From NCBI RefSeq assembly GCF_016756535.1, contig NZ_AP023247.1, positions 1,240,001 to 1,304,000 of the forward strand: a stretch of 64,000 nt of DNA, read 5' to 3'. Positions 20,569 to 29,982 of the stretch are shown piece after piece. A model generated the notes under the pieces. That model was given only the letters and a program-made list of their open reading frames with translations, searched no databases and was not told the DNA's origin. The stretch comes from Mesorhizobium sp. 131-2-1 (GTDB lineage Bacteria > Pseudomonadota > Alphaproteobacteria > Rhizobiales > Rhizobiaceae). The first letter of the stretch is position 1, and every line of letters begins with the position of its first letter. The position numbers and the translations under genes are program-made.

Positions 20569-22170
20569 ATGGCGCCCCGCGTTCTCGTCTCAGACAAACT
20601 CTCCACCACCGCCGTGCAGATCTTCAAGGATCGCGGCATCGAGGTCGACTATCTGCCCGACCTCGGCAAGGACAAGGAAAAGCTGCTCGAAGTCATCGGC
20701 CAGTATGACGGCCTCGCCATCCGCTCGGCCACCAAGGTCACCGAAAAGCTGATCAGCGCCGCCACGAGGCTCAGGGTCGTCGGCCGCGCCGGCATCGGCG
20801 TCGACAATGTCGACATCCCGGCGGCAAGCCGCAAGGGCATCATCGTGATGAACACGCCCTTCGGCAATTCGATCACCACCGCCGAGCATGCGGTTGCCAT
20901 GATCTTCGCGCTTGCCCGCCAGATCCCGGAAGCCAATGCGTCGACGCATGCCGGCAAGTGGGAAAAGAACCGCTTCATGGGCATCGAGATCACCGGCAAG
21001 ACGCTGGGTGTCGTCGGCTGCGGCAATATCGGTTCGATCGTGGCCACGCGCGGCGTCGGGCTCAAGATGCATGTCATCGCCTTCGACCCGTTCCTGTCGG
21101 ACAGCCGCGCCGAGGAGCTCGGCGTCGAAAAGGTCGAGCTCGACGAGCTGTTCGCCCGCGCCGATTTCATCACCTTGCACACGCCGCTGACCGACAAGAC
21201 GCGCAACATCATCAACGCCGCCGCGATCGCAAAGATGAAAAACGGCGTGCGCATCATCAATTGCGCGCGTGGCGGTCTGATCGTCGAGGCGGACCTAGTC
21301 GCGGCGCTGAAGAGCGGCAAGGTGGCGGGCGCCGGTATCGACGTGTTCGAGGTCGAGCCGGCCGAGAACAACGAACTGTTCGGCATGGAGAATGTCGTGG
21401 CGACCCCGCATCTCGGCGCCTCCACAGCCGAGGCGCAGGAGAATGTCGCGCTGCAGGTGGCAGAGCAGATGTCCGACTACCTGCTCAAGGGCGCCGTCTC
21501 CAACGCCATCAACATGCCCTCGATCACCGCCGAGGAGGCGCCGCGGCTGAAGCCCTTCGTCAAGCTCGCCGAAGTGCTCGGCGCATTCGTCGGCCAGGTC
21601 ACCGAGGATCCGATCAAGGAGGTCGAGATCCTGTTCGACGGCTCGACCGCGACCATGAACACGCGCGCCCTGATCAGCGCGACCCTTGCCGGCCTGATCC
21701 GGCCGCAGGTCTCCGACGTCAACATGGTGTCGGCCCCGATCATGGTGAAGGAACGCGGCATTATCGTCGCCGAGGTCAAGCGCGACAAGTCGGGCGTGTT
21801 CGACGGCTATATCAAGCTGACGGTGAAGACCGAGCACAGGACGCGCTCGATCGCCGGGACCTGCTTTTCGGACGGCAAGCCGCGCTTCATCCAGATCAAG
21901 GGCATCAATCTCGACGCCGAGGTCGGGCAGCACATGCTCTATACGACCAATGCCGATGCGCCGGGCATCATCGGCCTGCTCGGCACCGTCTGCGGCGAGA
22001 ACGGCGTTAACATTGCCAACTTCCAGCTCGGCCGCAACCGGCCTGGCGGCGATGCCATCGCCCTGCTCTATCTCGACGCGCCGTTCCCCGAAAGGGTGCT
22101 CGATCAGCTGCGGGCGCACAAGTCGATCGACTCGGCCAAGCCGCTGCACTTCGACGTCGGCGTCGCCTGA
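20569..22170 (+). CDS. serA: D-3-phosphoglycerate dehydrogenase SerA
   Basis: A 533-residue, long-form enzyme for the first step of serine synthesis. The ATG at 20569 has GAAGGAGG six bases upstream; the longer open frame before it runs into serC and was rejected. The NAD-binding motif VVGCGNIGSIVA is at about residues 147-158, and the catalytic Arg/Glu/His region includes INCARGGLIVE and TPHLGAS. An intervening domain and an ACT domain (about 455-533, MLYTTNADAPGIIGLLG) follow, so serine feedback control is likely. Confidence 0.97.
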   Translation: MAPRVLVSDKLSTTAVQIFKDRGIEVDYLPDLGKDKEKLLEVIGQYDGLAIRSATKVTEKLISAATRLRVVGRAGIGVDNVDIPAASRKGIIVMNTPFGNSITTAEHAVAMIFALARQIPEANASTHAGKWEKNRFMGIEITGKTLGVVGCGNIGSIVATRGVGLKMHVIAFDPFLSDSRAEELGVEKVELDELFARADFITLHTPLTDKTRNIINAAAIAKMKNGVRIINCARGGLIVEADLVAALKSGKVAGAGIDVFEVEPAENNELFGMENVVATPHLGASTAEAQENVALQVAEQMSDYLLKGAVSNAINMPSITAEEAPRLKPFVKLAEVLGAFVGQVTEDPIKEVEILFDGSTATMNTRALISATLAGLIRPQVSDVNMVSAPIMVKERGIIVAEVKRDKSGVFDGYIKLTVKTEHRTRSIAGTCFSDGKPRFIQIKGINLDAEVGQHMLYTTNADAPGIIGLLGTVCGENGVNIANFQLGRNRPGGDAIALLYLDAPFPERVLDQLRAHKSIDSAKPLHFDVGVA

Positions 22171-22195
22171 AGCCCGTCCTGCCGATTTGCATGAC

Positions 22196-22226
22196 AGCGC
22201 CGCGCGTGCGATAGCCGCGCGGCGCT
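22196..22226 (+). terminator. Terminator-like hairpin after serA
   Basis: AGCGCCGCGCG (22196-22206) pairs exactly with CGCGCGGCGCT (22216-22226). The downstream T-tract is weak, so it may be a rho-assisted or mRNA-stabilising structure. Confidence 0.6.
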
Positions 22227-22438
22227 TGCTTTGTGCCAGGCGTCGGCACCGGAAGGTGCCTGGCGGCAATGCCGGCATATCAGGCCCTGCTCGCCTCGGC
22301 AAAATCGCGCGCAACGCTGAAAATTGTTGTGCCCCGGGCCGTGTTCGGCGGCAAAGAATGGTCGCGTTCGCTGGGTCTTGACGCTATAGAGGCCTGTCGT
22401 TTTCAAGCCGCCTGGCGGCATCTCAAGGGAAAAGCAAC

Positions 22439-23737
22439 ATGGCCAATGTGGTGGTCGTCGGCTCGCAGTGGGGCGACGAAGGCAAGGGCAAGATCGTCGA
22501 TTGGCTGTCGGAGCGGGCCGATGTCGTCGTGCGCTTCCAGGGCGGCCACAATGCCGGCCATACGCTGGTCGTCGACGGCAAGGTCTACAAGCTGTCGCTT
22601 CTGCCCTCCGGCGTCGTGCGGCAAGGCAAGCTGTCGATCATCGGCAACGGCGTAGTCTTCGACCCGCATGCCTTCGTCGCCGAAGTGGCCAAACTCAAGG
22701 CGCAAGGCGTCGAGGTGACGCCGGATCGCCTGAAAATAGCCGAAAACACCGCGCTTATCCTGTCGGTGCACCGGGAGCTGGACGGATTCCGCGAGGACGC
22801 CGCCTCCAACTCCGGGACGAAGATTGGCACGACCCGCCGCGGCATCGGCCCCGCTTACGAGGACAAGGTGGGGCGGCGCGCGGTCAGGGTGATGGATCTG
22901 GCGGATTTGGAAACGCTGCCCCTGAAGGTCGACAGGCTGCTGACGCACCACAATGCGCTGCGTCGCGGGCTCGGTCATGGCGAAGTCACGCATGACGCGA
23001 TCATGCGCGAGCTGACGTCGGTCGCCGACGAGATCCTGCCCTACATGGACCGGGTCTGGAAGGTTCTCGACGACCGGCGCCGCGCCGGCGAGCGCATCCT
23101 GTTCGAGGGCGCGCAAGGCACGCTGCTCGACATCGACCACGGCACTTATCCGTTCGTCACTTCATCCAACACCGTTGCCGGCCAGGCGGCGGCCGGCTCG
23201 GGTGTGGGGCCGGGCGCCATCGGCTATGTGCTCGGCATCACCAAGGCCTACACGACGCGGGTCGGCGAGGGCCCGTTCCCGACCGAGCAGAAGAACGAGA
23301 TCGGCGAGTTCCTCGGCACGCGCGGCCATGAATTCGGCGTCGTGACCGGCCGCAAGCGCCGCTGCGGCTGGTTCGACGCCGTGCTGGTGCGCCAGGCGGT
23401 GGCCGTCAACGGCATCAAGGGCATCGCGCTGACCAAGCTCGACGTGCTCGACGGGCTCGACGAGATCAAGGTGTGCACTGCCTACCGCCTCGACGGCGAG
23501 ACGATCGACTATCTGCCGGCCAGCCAGGGCGCGCAGGCGCGCGTCGAACCGGTCTACGAGACGCTCGAAGGCTGGAAAGGCACCACTGCCGGCGCGCGCA
23601 GCTGGAACGACCTGCCGGCCCAGGCGGTGAAGTATGTGCGGTACATCGAGGAGCTGATCGGCGCGCCGGTGGCGCTGCTCTCGACCAGCCCTGAGCGGGA
23701 CGACACGATACTTGTGACCGATCCGTTTCAAGACTAG
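22439..23737 (+). CDS. purA: Adenylosuccinate synthetase PurA
   Basis: A 432-residue enzyme that joins IMP and aspartate using GTP, the first committed step to AMP. The N-terminal [16 protein letters not shown] contains the P-loop and catalytic Asp, and [10 protein letters not shown] follows with the catalytic His; [20 protein letters not shown] is a further signature. Length is normal. It stands alone between serA and a hypothetical gene; no purine riboswitch is visible in the 210 bases upstream. Confidence 0.98.
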   Translation: MANVVVVGSQWGDEGKGKIVDWLSERADVVVRFQGGHNAGHTLVVDGKVYKLSLLPSGVVRQGKLSIIGNGVVFDPHAFVAEVAKLKAQGVEVTPDRLKIAENTALILSVHRELDGFREDAASNSGTKIGTTRRGIGPAYEDKVGRRAVRVMDLADLETLPLKVDRLLTHHNALRRGLGHGEVTHDAIMRELTSVADEILPYMDRVWKVLDDRRRAGERILFEGAQGTLLDIDHGTYPFVTSSNTVAGQAAAGSGVGPGAIGYVLGITKAYTTRVGEGPFPTEQKNEIGEFLGTRGHEFGVVTGRKRRCGWFDAVLVRQAVAVNGIKGIALTKLDVLDGLDEIKVCTAYRLDGETIDYLPASQGAQARVEPVYETLEGWKGTTAGARSWNDLPAQAVKYVRYIEELIGAPVALLSTSPERDDTILVTDPFQD

Positions 23738-23811
23738 TTTCTCAGCCTTTCCGGGCTCAGCGGCTGATTTGCGGGGGCCGGCCCAGGAACAAAATGCGGG
23801 TCCACTGAAGC

Positions 23812-25568
23812 ATGGCAGATTTCATCACCGTTCTGAAAAAGACGATCGACGGTCTCAGCGAAAACACGCCGGAGATGCGGTCGAAGGTCTATGACAAGGC
23901 GCGGGCGACAATCGCGAAGAAACTTGCCGATCACGTTCCGCCCCTGGCGCCGTCGGTCGCCGATCAGCAGAAACGCACGCTCGAGGATGCGATTTCCAAT
24001 GTCGAGCGTGGCTATGCCAAAAGCACGCCGGCAGTCGACCCGCTGGCCGAGCTGGAGCACATCTTCTCCTCGATCGACCGCAACAAGAACCAGCCGAGCC
24101 ATGTCCGGCAGCCTGTTGTCGCCAAAGCCGAGCCCGCCAGGCCTGAGCCGGCCAAGCCGGAGCCGTTCCGGCCGGCGCCGCCGATCGCCAAGACCGAGCC
24201 AAGCTGGCAGAAGGCGCCGCAAACGCCGCCGCCATTCGAGGCCGATGCCCGCCTGCCGGGCATGGACGCCACAGCGCCGAACGACCAGGACGATGTCTTT
24301 GCCAATGACGAGGAACCGGCCGCGGCCGACACGTTCCAGCGGCTGCGCCCCGCGGTGCGCAAGCGCAGCTATGGCGGACTGACCGCCGCTGCCGCCGCCG
24401 TCCTGGTGATCGGTGGTGGTGGCTACGGCATCTGGCTGAACAAGGATGCGTTCGGCTCCATGCTCGGCCTTGGCGGAAGCAAGACCGTCACCACGGAGCC
24501 GCTGGTGAAGCCGGCTCCGGCCAAGCCGGCGGCCGACGCCGCGGCGACTCCGCCGGCGGCGGGCACCGGCGAGACGGCCGAAGCGACCAAATTCACCCAG
24601 CGCCTGACGCCGGAGGGCAAGGAGACCGATCCCGGCCCCGCCGCCGGGCAAAGCGGCATTGGCGAAGGCGAATCCGTCGCCGCGCTGACGACGCCGCCAC
24701 CGCCCGCGCCAGTGCCGGCGCCGACCGGCCAGCCGGCCGCGGCCACCGGCGCTCCCGCGGCTGCCGCGCCCGGCGCTGCAACGCCGCCAGCCGATGGCGC
24801 CGCGCCGCGCCGGCGGCGCCTGCAGATGCGGCCGCGACGCCGCCGGCACCGGCGGCCGGCGCACAGCCGGCCGCGCCCGCCACCGGCGCCCAGCCGGCCG
24901 CACCGGTCACCGGCGCCCAGCCGGCCGCGCCGGTCACCGGCGCCCAGCCGGCCGCGCCGGTCACCGGCGCCGCGCCGTCGACACCGGCGGCAACGCCCAC
25001 TGAAACCGCGCTGCCGGTCGGCCAGAAGGCGATCTTCTACGAGGAACGCACCAGCACCCAGCAGGGCTCGGCCGAGCCTGGCAATATCGTCTGGTCGCTG
25101 GTCCAGGAATCGCCGGGCGGCGACCTGCCGCCGGAACCGGCGATCCGCGCCGAGGCGACGATTCCGGGCAAGGACATCCAGCTCAGGATGACGATCAGGC
25201 GCAACACCGACCAGACACTGCCGGCCAGCCACATCATCGAGATGATCTTCCTCACGCCGGAAGGGTTTGACGGCGGCGGCGTCGACAACATCCTGCGTAT
25301 CGCCATGAAGAGTTCCGAACAGGATGCTGGCAGCCCGCTGATCGGCATTCCGGCCAAGATCGCCGACGGCTTCTTCCTCGTCGCGCTCAACGACACCAAG
25401 GCCGACGAGGACGCCAATCTGACGCTGCTCAGGGGCCAGGACTGGATCGACGTGCCGGTCGTCTACAAGACCGGGCGGCGCGCCCTGCTCACCATGGAAA
25501 AGGGCATCCCCGGCGAGAAGGTGTTCGACGAGGCGCTGAAGGCGTGGCAGGCGAAGACGTCTGGCTGA
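23812..25568 (+). CDS. Membrane-anchored hypothetical protein, broken by a frameshift at 24797-24811
   Basis: The first part (23812 to about 24810) encodes a helical N-terminal domain (MADFITVLKKTIDGLSEN), a Pro/Glu-rich linker, one transmembrane segment (GLTAAAAAVLVIGGGGYGIWL, about residues 189-209) and a Pro/Ala-rich region. At 24797-24811 GCGCC occurs three times in a row and the frame is lost, becoming arginine/proline nonsense. The original protein continues in another frame through four 27-base PAAPxTGAQ repeats to a well-formed C-terminal domain ending at 25568 (QKAIFYEERTSTQQGSAEPG, MIFLTPEGFDGGGVDNILRI, GLKAW-type end). Removing one GCGCC unit restores one continuous frame of 583 codons. 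So it is a recent inactivation, a phase-variable gene or a read error. The family is not recognised. Position after purA is probably conserved in relatives. Confidence 0.7.
24864..24971 (+). repeat. Four tandem 27-base repeats (PAAPxTGAQ)
   Basis: Units begin at 24864, 24891, 24918 and 24945, each starting CAGCCGGCCGC and ending CACCGGCGCC. They differ at only a few bases, so the linker length of the surrounding protein can change by slippage or recombination in nine-residue steps without loss of frame. Confidence 0.9.
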
Positions 25569-25602
25569 GGGTGACGCCTCGGCCGGTCCGAGGTTCGGCC
25601 GA

Positions 25603-25905
25603 TCAGAAGCCCTGGAACAGCATGTCAAGCGCGGCGACGATCTCGTCGTGATGCCGCGTTAGGTTCAACCGGCTTTCGCCCAGTTCCGTCGTCGAGATCG
25701 TGGCGATGAGGTGGGTGCCCATCACCAGCTTGCGTCCATTGATCTCGAAGATGGGATGGAGCTTCCGCATTGGTGGCGGCGCCGACGTGAGCGGAAGAAG
25801 CGGGACGACCACTCGTGTCTTGAAGTGGTCGAGCAGGTCTGATTGGACATCGAGAAGGTAGCCGCCTTCGATGCCGCTGGCGGCGAAGACGTCATAGCGC
25901 GCCAT
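25603..25905 (-). CDS. ccdB: CcdB-family toxin
   Basis: A 100-residue CcdB/MazF-fold protein: MARYDVFAASG at the start, GYLLDVQSDLLD, TRVVVPLLP, HPIFEINGRKLVM and a C-terminus AALDMLFQGF. CcdB toxins poison DNA gyrase, and the last residues are the gyrase-contact part in the family. Its ATG (25905-25903) overlaps the stop of the upstream antitoxin gene by one base (TGATG), the usual tight coupling. It is chromosomal here, as many alphaproteobacterial copies are. Confidence 0.85.
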   Translation of the reverse strand: MARYDVFAASGIEGGYLLDVQSDLLDHFKTRVVVPLLPLTSAPPPMRKLHPIFEINGRKLVMGTHLIATISTTELGESRLNLTRHHDEIVAALDMLFQGF

Positions 25906-26147
25906 CAGAACTGCCGATGTTCCTTGAGCGGAACGCCATGTGTTTCGACATAGTCGTTCCAGGCGTCCATCGTGGCGCGGTTTTCAAGCTTCCATAGGCG
26001 GGTCTTCTCGGCCGCCACCGCTTCGGCTATCCCGGCTTCGGCGGCGCGCGAGACGTTCACGTTGAGCCCCTTCGCTTCTTTCATGAGCTTTGAATCGATC
26101 GACAGATTTGCCGGCTGACGAACCGCGTTCGCGGCTATCTTGCGCAT
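25905..26147 (-). CDS. ccdA: CcdA-family antitoxin
   Basis: An 80-residue protein. The N-terminal part (NLSIDSKLMKEAKGLNVNVSR) is a ribbon-helix-helix-type DNA-binding and dimerisation region. The C-terminal part (NRATMDAWNDYVETHGVPL ending HRQF) is the CcdB-neutralising tail characteristic of CcdA. Start at 26147 (MRKIAANAV) is preferred; a longer frame to 26231 adds unrelated sequence. Autoregulation by the CcdAB complex is expected at the promoter, where an imperfect palindrome lies at about 26163-26183. Confidence 0.87.
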   Translation of the reverse strand: MRKIAANAVRQPANLSIDSKLMKEAKGLNVNVSRAAEAGIAEAVAAEKTRLWKLENRATMDAWNDYVETHGVPLKEHRQF

Positions 26148-26162
26148 GATGGCCTCCGCAAC

Positions 26163-26183
26163 ATGCGTATAGCATATGCGCAT
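26163..26183. promoter_or_regulatory. Candidate ccdAB operator
   Basis: ATGCGTATAGCATATGCGCAT-type imperfect palindrome (left ATGCGTAT, right ATATGCGCAT) lies just upstream of the ccdA start. AT-rich palindromes at this position are where CcdA-type repressors bind. Weak evidence. Confidence 0.3.
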
Positions 26184-26290
26184 GGATGTATCGCTGCAAC
26201 GGGCCGCGTGCACCTGCAGCACGGGCGGCATGACGAATTTGCCACCGCATGCTAGTGTTCGCCGGATCGGTGGCGAGATCGGGTACGGCG

Positions 26291-27229
26291 ATGACCAATG
26301 CGAAGATCAATCTTCGTGAGCTCGGCGAAACCGTACTTCTGACGGATGGCGGCCTCGAAACGTCGCTCGTCTTTCTTGAAGGGCTCGATCTGCCGTTCTT
26401 TGCCGCTTTCCCCCTGCTTGCGACCGATGAGGGCCGAGACAGGCTCGGGCGTTATTTCCGTCAGTACCTGGATATCGCCGAACAGCGCGGCGTCGGCTTC
26501 GTTCTCGACACACCGACATGGCGTGCCAATCCCGACTGGGGCGGGAAGCTCGGCTACTCGAACAGCGCGCTGTCGGCCGTAAACCGGCGCGCCGTCACGT
26601 GGGCGCGGGCGCTGGCCGCGCCCTATACGGCGCGCGGGATGCTGGTTCTCGTGAATGGGGTGGTCGGGCCGCGCGGCGACGGCTACCGGGTCGATGCAGC
26701 CATGACGACGGCCGAGGCTGAAAGCTATCACAGCGACCAGATCAGGGCGTTCCGCGATGCCGGCGCCGACATGGTCAGCGCCATCACCATGACCTATTCG
26801 CACGAGGCAGCCGGCATAGCCTGCGCGGCCATGGCATCGGGGCTCCAATCGGTGATTTCCTTCACCGTCGAGACGGATGGGCGCCTGCCTTCCGGCGAGA
26901 GCCTGAAAGACGCCATCGAAACCGTCGACGACGAGACCGACGGCGCCCCGGCCTATTTCATGATCAACTGCGCGCATCCCAGCCATTTCGACGCCGTCCT
27001 TGTCGCCGGCGAAAGCTGGATGGGTCGCATTCGCGGTGTGCGGGCCAACGCGTCCGCCAAGAGTCACGCCGAGCTCGACGAGGCAACCGAGCTCGATCCA
27101 GGCGATCCCGCCGATCTCGGCCGGCGCTATCGCGCGATGCGCGACCGCTTCGGTCACATCGCCGTGCTGGGCGGCTGCTGCGGCACGGACAGCCGCCATA
27201 TCGCCGCGATCTGCGACGCCTGCCTGTGA
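26291..27229 (+). CDS. Homocysteine S-methyltransferase family protein
   Basis: A 312-residue TIM-barrel methyltransferase of the MmuM/BHMT zinc family. The zinc ligands are visible: the first Cys in MINCAHPSHF (about residue 225) and the paired cysteines in LGGCCGTDSRHI (about 296-307). The start LLTDGGLETSL is also family-typical. It should transfer a methyl group from S-methylmethionine or a similar donor to homocysteine; the exact donor is not predictable. ATG at 26291 is chosen over a start 42 bases upstream that overlaps the ccdA promoter. It converges with the ABC-F gene. Confidence 0.88.
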   Translation: MTNAKINLRELGETVLLTDGGLETSLVFLEGLDLPFFAAFPLLATDEGRDRLGRYFRQYLDIAEQRGVGFVLDTPTWRANPDWGGKLGYSNSALSAVNRRAVTWARALAAPYTARGMLVLVNGVVGPRGDGYRVDAAMTTAEAESYHSDQIRAFRDAGADMVSAITMTYSHEAAGIACAAMASGLQSVISFTVETDGRLPSGESLKDAIETVDDETDGAPAYFMINCAHPSHFDAVLVAGESWMGRIRGVRANASAKSHAELDEATELDPGDPADLGRRYRAMRDRFGHIAVLGGCCGTDSRHIAAICDACL

Positions 27230-27256
27230 GGGGCAGCTGGCGGGATGGGCCGAGGA

Positions 27257-29077
27257 CTACCCCTCCATTTCCTCGCGCAGCATCTCCAGTTCCAGCCATT
27301 CTTCTTCCAGCGCGGCCAGCGTGGCGCGTTCCTTGTCGAGCGCGGCGATGGTCTTCTGGAACGAGGCCGGGTCGCGCTCGTAATAGGAGGGGTCGGCGAT
27401 GTTGTTCTCGAGCCTTGAGATCGACGCGGAAACCGCCTCGATCTTCTTGGGCAGGGATTCCAGCGCGAATTTCTGCTTGAACGACAGTTTCTTCGCCGGG
27501 CCTTTCGGCGCCGCCGGCTCAGCCTTGCCCGCGCCCGCCGTTTCCGCGGCCTCCGCCTTCGGCCTCGCCTTGCGATCCTCCAGCTTCGAGCCGCCGCGCT
27601 GCGCCAGCATGTCGGAATAGCCGCCGGCATATTCGATCCAACGGCCGCCGCCATCCGGCGCGATCACGCTGGTGACGGTGCGGTCGAGGAAATCGCGGTC
27701 GTGGCTGACCAGGATGACCGTGCCGGCAAAGCCGGCGACCAGTTCCTGCAGCAGTTCCAGCGTCTCCATGTCGAGGTCGTTGGTCGGCTCGTCGAGCACC
27801 AGAAGGTTCGCTGGCCTGGCCAGCACGCGGGCGAGCAGCAGCCGCGCGCGTTCGCCGCCGGAAAGCTCGCGCACCGGCGTGCGCGCCTGCTCCGGCTTGA
27901 ACAGGAAATCCTTCATGTAGGAGACGACGTGGCGCTGCTCGCCATTGACGAGCAGGTTCTCGCCGCGCCCGTCGGTGAGGTAATGCGCCAGCGTCTCGGC
28001 CGGATCGACGGCCTCGCGCTTCTGGTCGAGCGTGGCGATCTCGAGATTGACGCCGAGCCGCACGGTGCCGGTGTCAGGCGCGAGTTCACCCGTCAGCATC
28101 TTCAGAAGGGTCGTCTTGCCGGCGCCGTTCGGACCGACCAGGCCGACGCGGTCGCCGCGCTGGATGCGGGTGGAAAAACCCTTGACCACGGTGAGGTCGC
28201 CGAAGCTCTTTTCGATGCTCTTGGCCTCGATCACCAGCTTGCCGGACTCGGCCGCGTCGCTGGCCACCAGTGTGGCCGTGCCTTCGGCGCCGCGATGGTT
28301 GCGGAAGCGCTGGCGCATGGTCTGCAATTCGCCCAGCCGGCGCATGTTGCGCTTGCGCCTGGCCGTCACGCCGTAACGCAGCCAGTGCTCCTCGCGCACG
28401 ATCTGGCGGCCGAGCTTGTGCTGCTCGCGCTCTTCCTCTTCCAGCACCTGGTCGCGCCATTCCTCGAAATGGCCGAAGCCCTTGTCCAGCCGCTTGGTCT
28501 GGCCGCGGTCGAGCCAGACGGTGGCGCGCGACACGCGCTCGAGAAAACGACGGTCGTGCGAAATCAGGATCACCGCCGAGGAGGTGCGGGCAAGCTCCTC
28601 TTCCAGCCATTCGATCACCGACAGATCGAGATGGTTGGTCGGCTCGTCGAGCAGCAGAATGTCGGGCTCCGGCGCCATGGCGCGAGCAAGGGCGGCGCGG
28701 CGCGCCTCGCCGCCGGACAGGTCGTTCGGCTGTTCCTCACCGGTGAGGCCGAGATGCTCCATCAGATAGGTGGCCCGGTAGGGATCGTCGGCCGGCCCGA
28801 GCCCCGCTTCGACATAGGCGCGAACGTTGGCGAAGCCATCCATGTCGGGCATCTGCGGCAGGTAACGCACTGTCGCCGAAGGCTGGCGGAACACCTCGCC
28901 GTCCTGCGGCTCGATCATGCCGGCGGCGATCTTGAGCAGCGTCGACTTGCCGGAGCCGTTGCGGCCGACAAGCGCGATCTTGTCGCCGGCGGAGGCGCTG
29001 AGTGCCGCGCCGTCGAGCAACGGCGTGCCGCCGAAGGTCAGCTTTATCCCGTCGAGAATGAGAAGGGGCGGGGCCAT
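27257..29077 (-). CDS. ABC-F family ATPase (Uup-like)
   Basis: A 606-residue soluble protein with two ABC ATPase domains and no membrane segment. First domain: GRNGSGKST (about residues 38-46) and signature LSGGEARR (about 119-126). Second domain: GPNGAGKTT (about 319-327) and LSGGERARL. A Uup-type C-terminal extension (about 520-606, predicted coiled coil ending EEWLELEMLREEMEG) follows. Such proteins act on ribosomes or in DNA repair, not in transport. The start lies one base after the stop of the upstream thiamin pyrophosphokinase gene, so the two are co-transcribed. Confidence 0.93.
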   Translation of the reverse strand: MAPPLLILDGIKLTFGGTPLLDGAALSASAGDKIALVGRNGSGKSTLLKIAAGMIEPQDGEVFRQPSATVRYLPQMPDMDGFANVRAYVEAGLGPADDPYRATYLMEHLGLTGEEQPNDLSGGEARRAALARAMAPEPDILLLDEPTNHLDLSVIEWLEEELARTSSAVILISHDRRFLERVSRATVWLDRGQTKRLDKGFGHFEEWRDQVLEEEEREQHKLGRQIVREEHWLRYGVTARRKRNMRRLGELQTMRQRFRNHRGAEGTATLVASDAAESGKLVIEAKSIEKSFGDLTVVKGFSTRIQRGDRVGLVGPNGAGKTTLLKMLTGELAPDTGTVRLGVNLEIATLDQKREAVDPAETLAHYLTDGRGENLLVNGEQRHVVSYMKDFLFKPEQARTPVRELSGGERARLLLARVLARPANLLVLDEPTNDLDMETLELLQELVAGFAGTVILVSHDRDFLDRTVTSVIAPDGGGRWIEYAGGYSDMLAQRGGSKLEDRKARPKAEAAETAGAGKAEPAAPKGPAKKLSFKQKFALESLPKKIEAVSASISRLENNIADPSYYERDPASFQKTIAALDKERATLAALEEEWLELEMLREEMEG

Positions 29078-29078
29078 G

Positions 29079-29723
29079 TCAGCTTTCAGGAAGGGGATAA
29101 GGATGGGCCAGGAGCAGCGCGCGGCCGTGGCCGAGCGCGATCTCGAGCCGCCCCTTGACCTCGTTGGATATGGTCAGCGACGAGCCGAACGCCATCTCGA
29201 CGTGATCGAGAGGCCATTTGGCGCCGGAGACGCTCAGGCCGGAAAGGTCGGAGAAGCCGAGCACCGAAAACAGCGTGCCGTCGGCGTAGTCGAAGCCGGC
29301 CTTGCCCGGCAGAAGTGGAATGCCCTCCTGCGCGCCGCTGGTCAGAAGCACGCTGATGCCGGCCTCGGCCAGGCGGACGGCGAGCGCCAGATGCAGGAAG
29401 GCGTGGTCAGCACGCCTGCCGCCGAAGGCGCCGGCCAGCACCAGGCCCGTGGCGCCGCGCTCGAGCGCGGCAGCGATCGCCAGCTCGCCGTCGGTCTTGT
29501 CCTTCTCGGCCGGGAACACCTGGCGCGGCACGGCGGCCAGATCATCGGGCAAATCCGCCGGCACGGAATCGAAATCGCCGACCCAGAGCTCTGGCGTCAG
29601 GCCGAGCACGCGGGCATGGCCGATGCCCCCATCGGCGGCGATGACGCGCGCGCCGGCAAGCTGGCTGTCGAGCCGCGGCGTGCGGATGAGGTCGCCGCCA
29701 AGCAGGATGGTGAATGTGCCCAT
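29079..29723 (-). CDS. thiN: Thiamin pyrophosphokinase
   Basis: A 214-residue enzyme that makes thiamin pyrophosphate from thiamin and ATP. Diagnostic segments are VIAADGGIGHA, WVGDFDSVP (acidic, metal-binding) and PAEKDKTDGELA, followed by GAFGGRRADHAF and the C-terminal thiamin-binding half. The start MGTFTILLGGD at 29723 is preferred; an 18-residue extension upstream overlaps the riboswitch side. It is divergent from thiBPQ, so imported thiamin is phosphorylated by the product of the neighbouring, oppositely directed gene. Confidence 0.92.
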   Translation of the reverse strand: MGTFTILLGGDLIRTPRLDSQLAGARVIAADGGIGHARVLGLTPELWVGDFDSVPADLPDDLAAVPRQVFPAEKDKTDGELAIAAALERGATGLVLAGAFGGRRADHAFLHLALAVRLAEAGISVLLTSGAQEGIPLLPGKAGFDYADGTLFSVLGFSDLSGLSVSGAKWPLDHVEMAFGSSLTISNEVKGRLEIALGHGRALLLAHPYPLPES

Positions 29724-29829
29724 GGGCGTCGCCCTTACCAGCCCCGCCGGAGAAACGGAAGCCGGGGGTGCCGGCACCCGGCAAACTTCCGCTTGCGCGG
29801 TGCCGTGGCCGGGCCTATGTGTCGAAACG

Positions 29830-29928
29830 CTCTAACGGGGTGCCGGACGCGATGTTTCGCGGGCCGGCTGAGAGGCAAACGCCAACCCGCTGAACCTGAT
29901 CCGGTTTGTACCGGCGGAGGGATTAGAC
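29830..29928 (+). ncRNA. TPP riboswitch (THI element)
   Basis: The conserved pieces occur in order: ACGGGGTGCC (29835-29844), GGCTGAGAG (29866-29874), ACCCGCTGAACCTGATCCGG (29885-29904), and GGCGGAGGGATTAGA (29913-29927). TCTAA (29831-29835) closes with TTAGA (29923-29927) as the basal stem. It lies 55 bases before thiB, with GAAGGAGG shortly after, and would shut off thiamin uptake when TPP is plentiful. Confidence 0.95.
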
Positions 29929-29982
29929 GTTTCGGACCATCCGACGCCTCAATTCCTTTCAACACCAACGAAGGAGGCGCCG

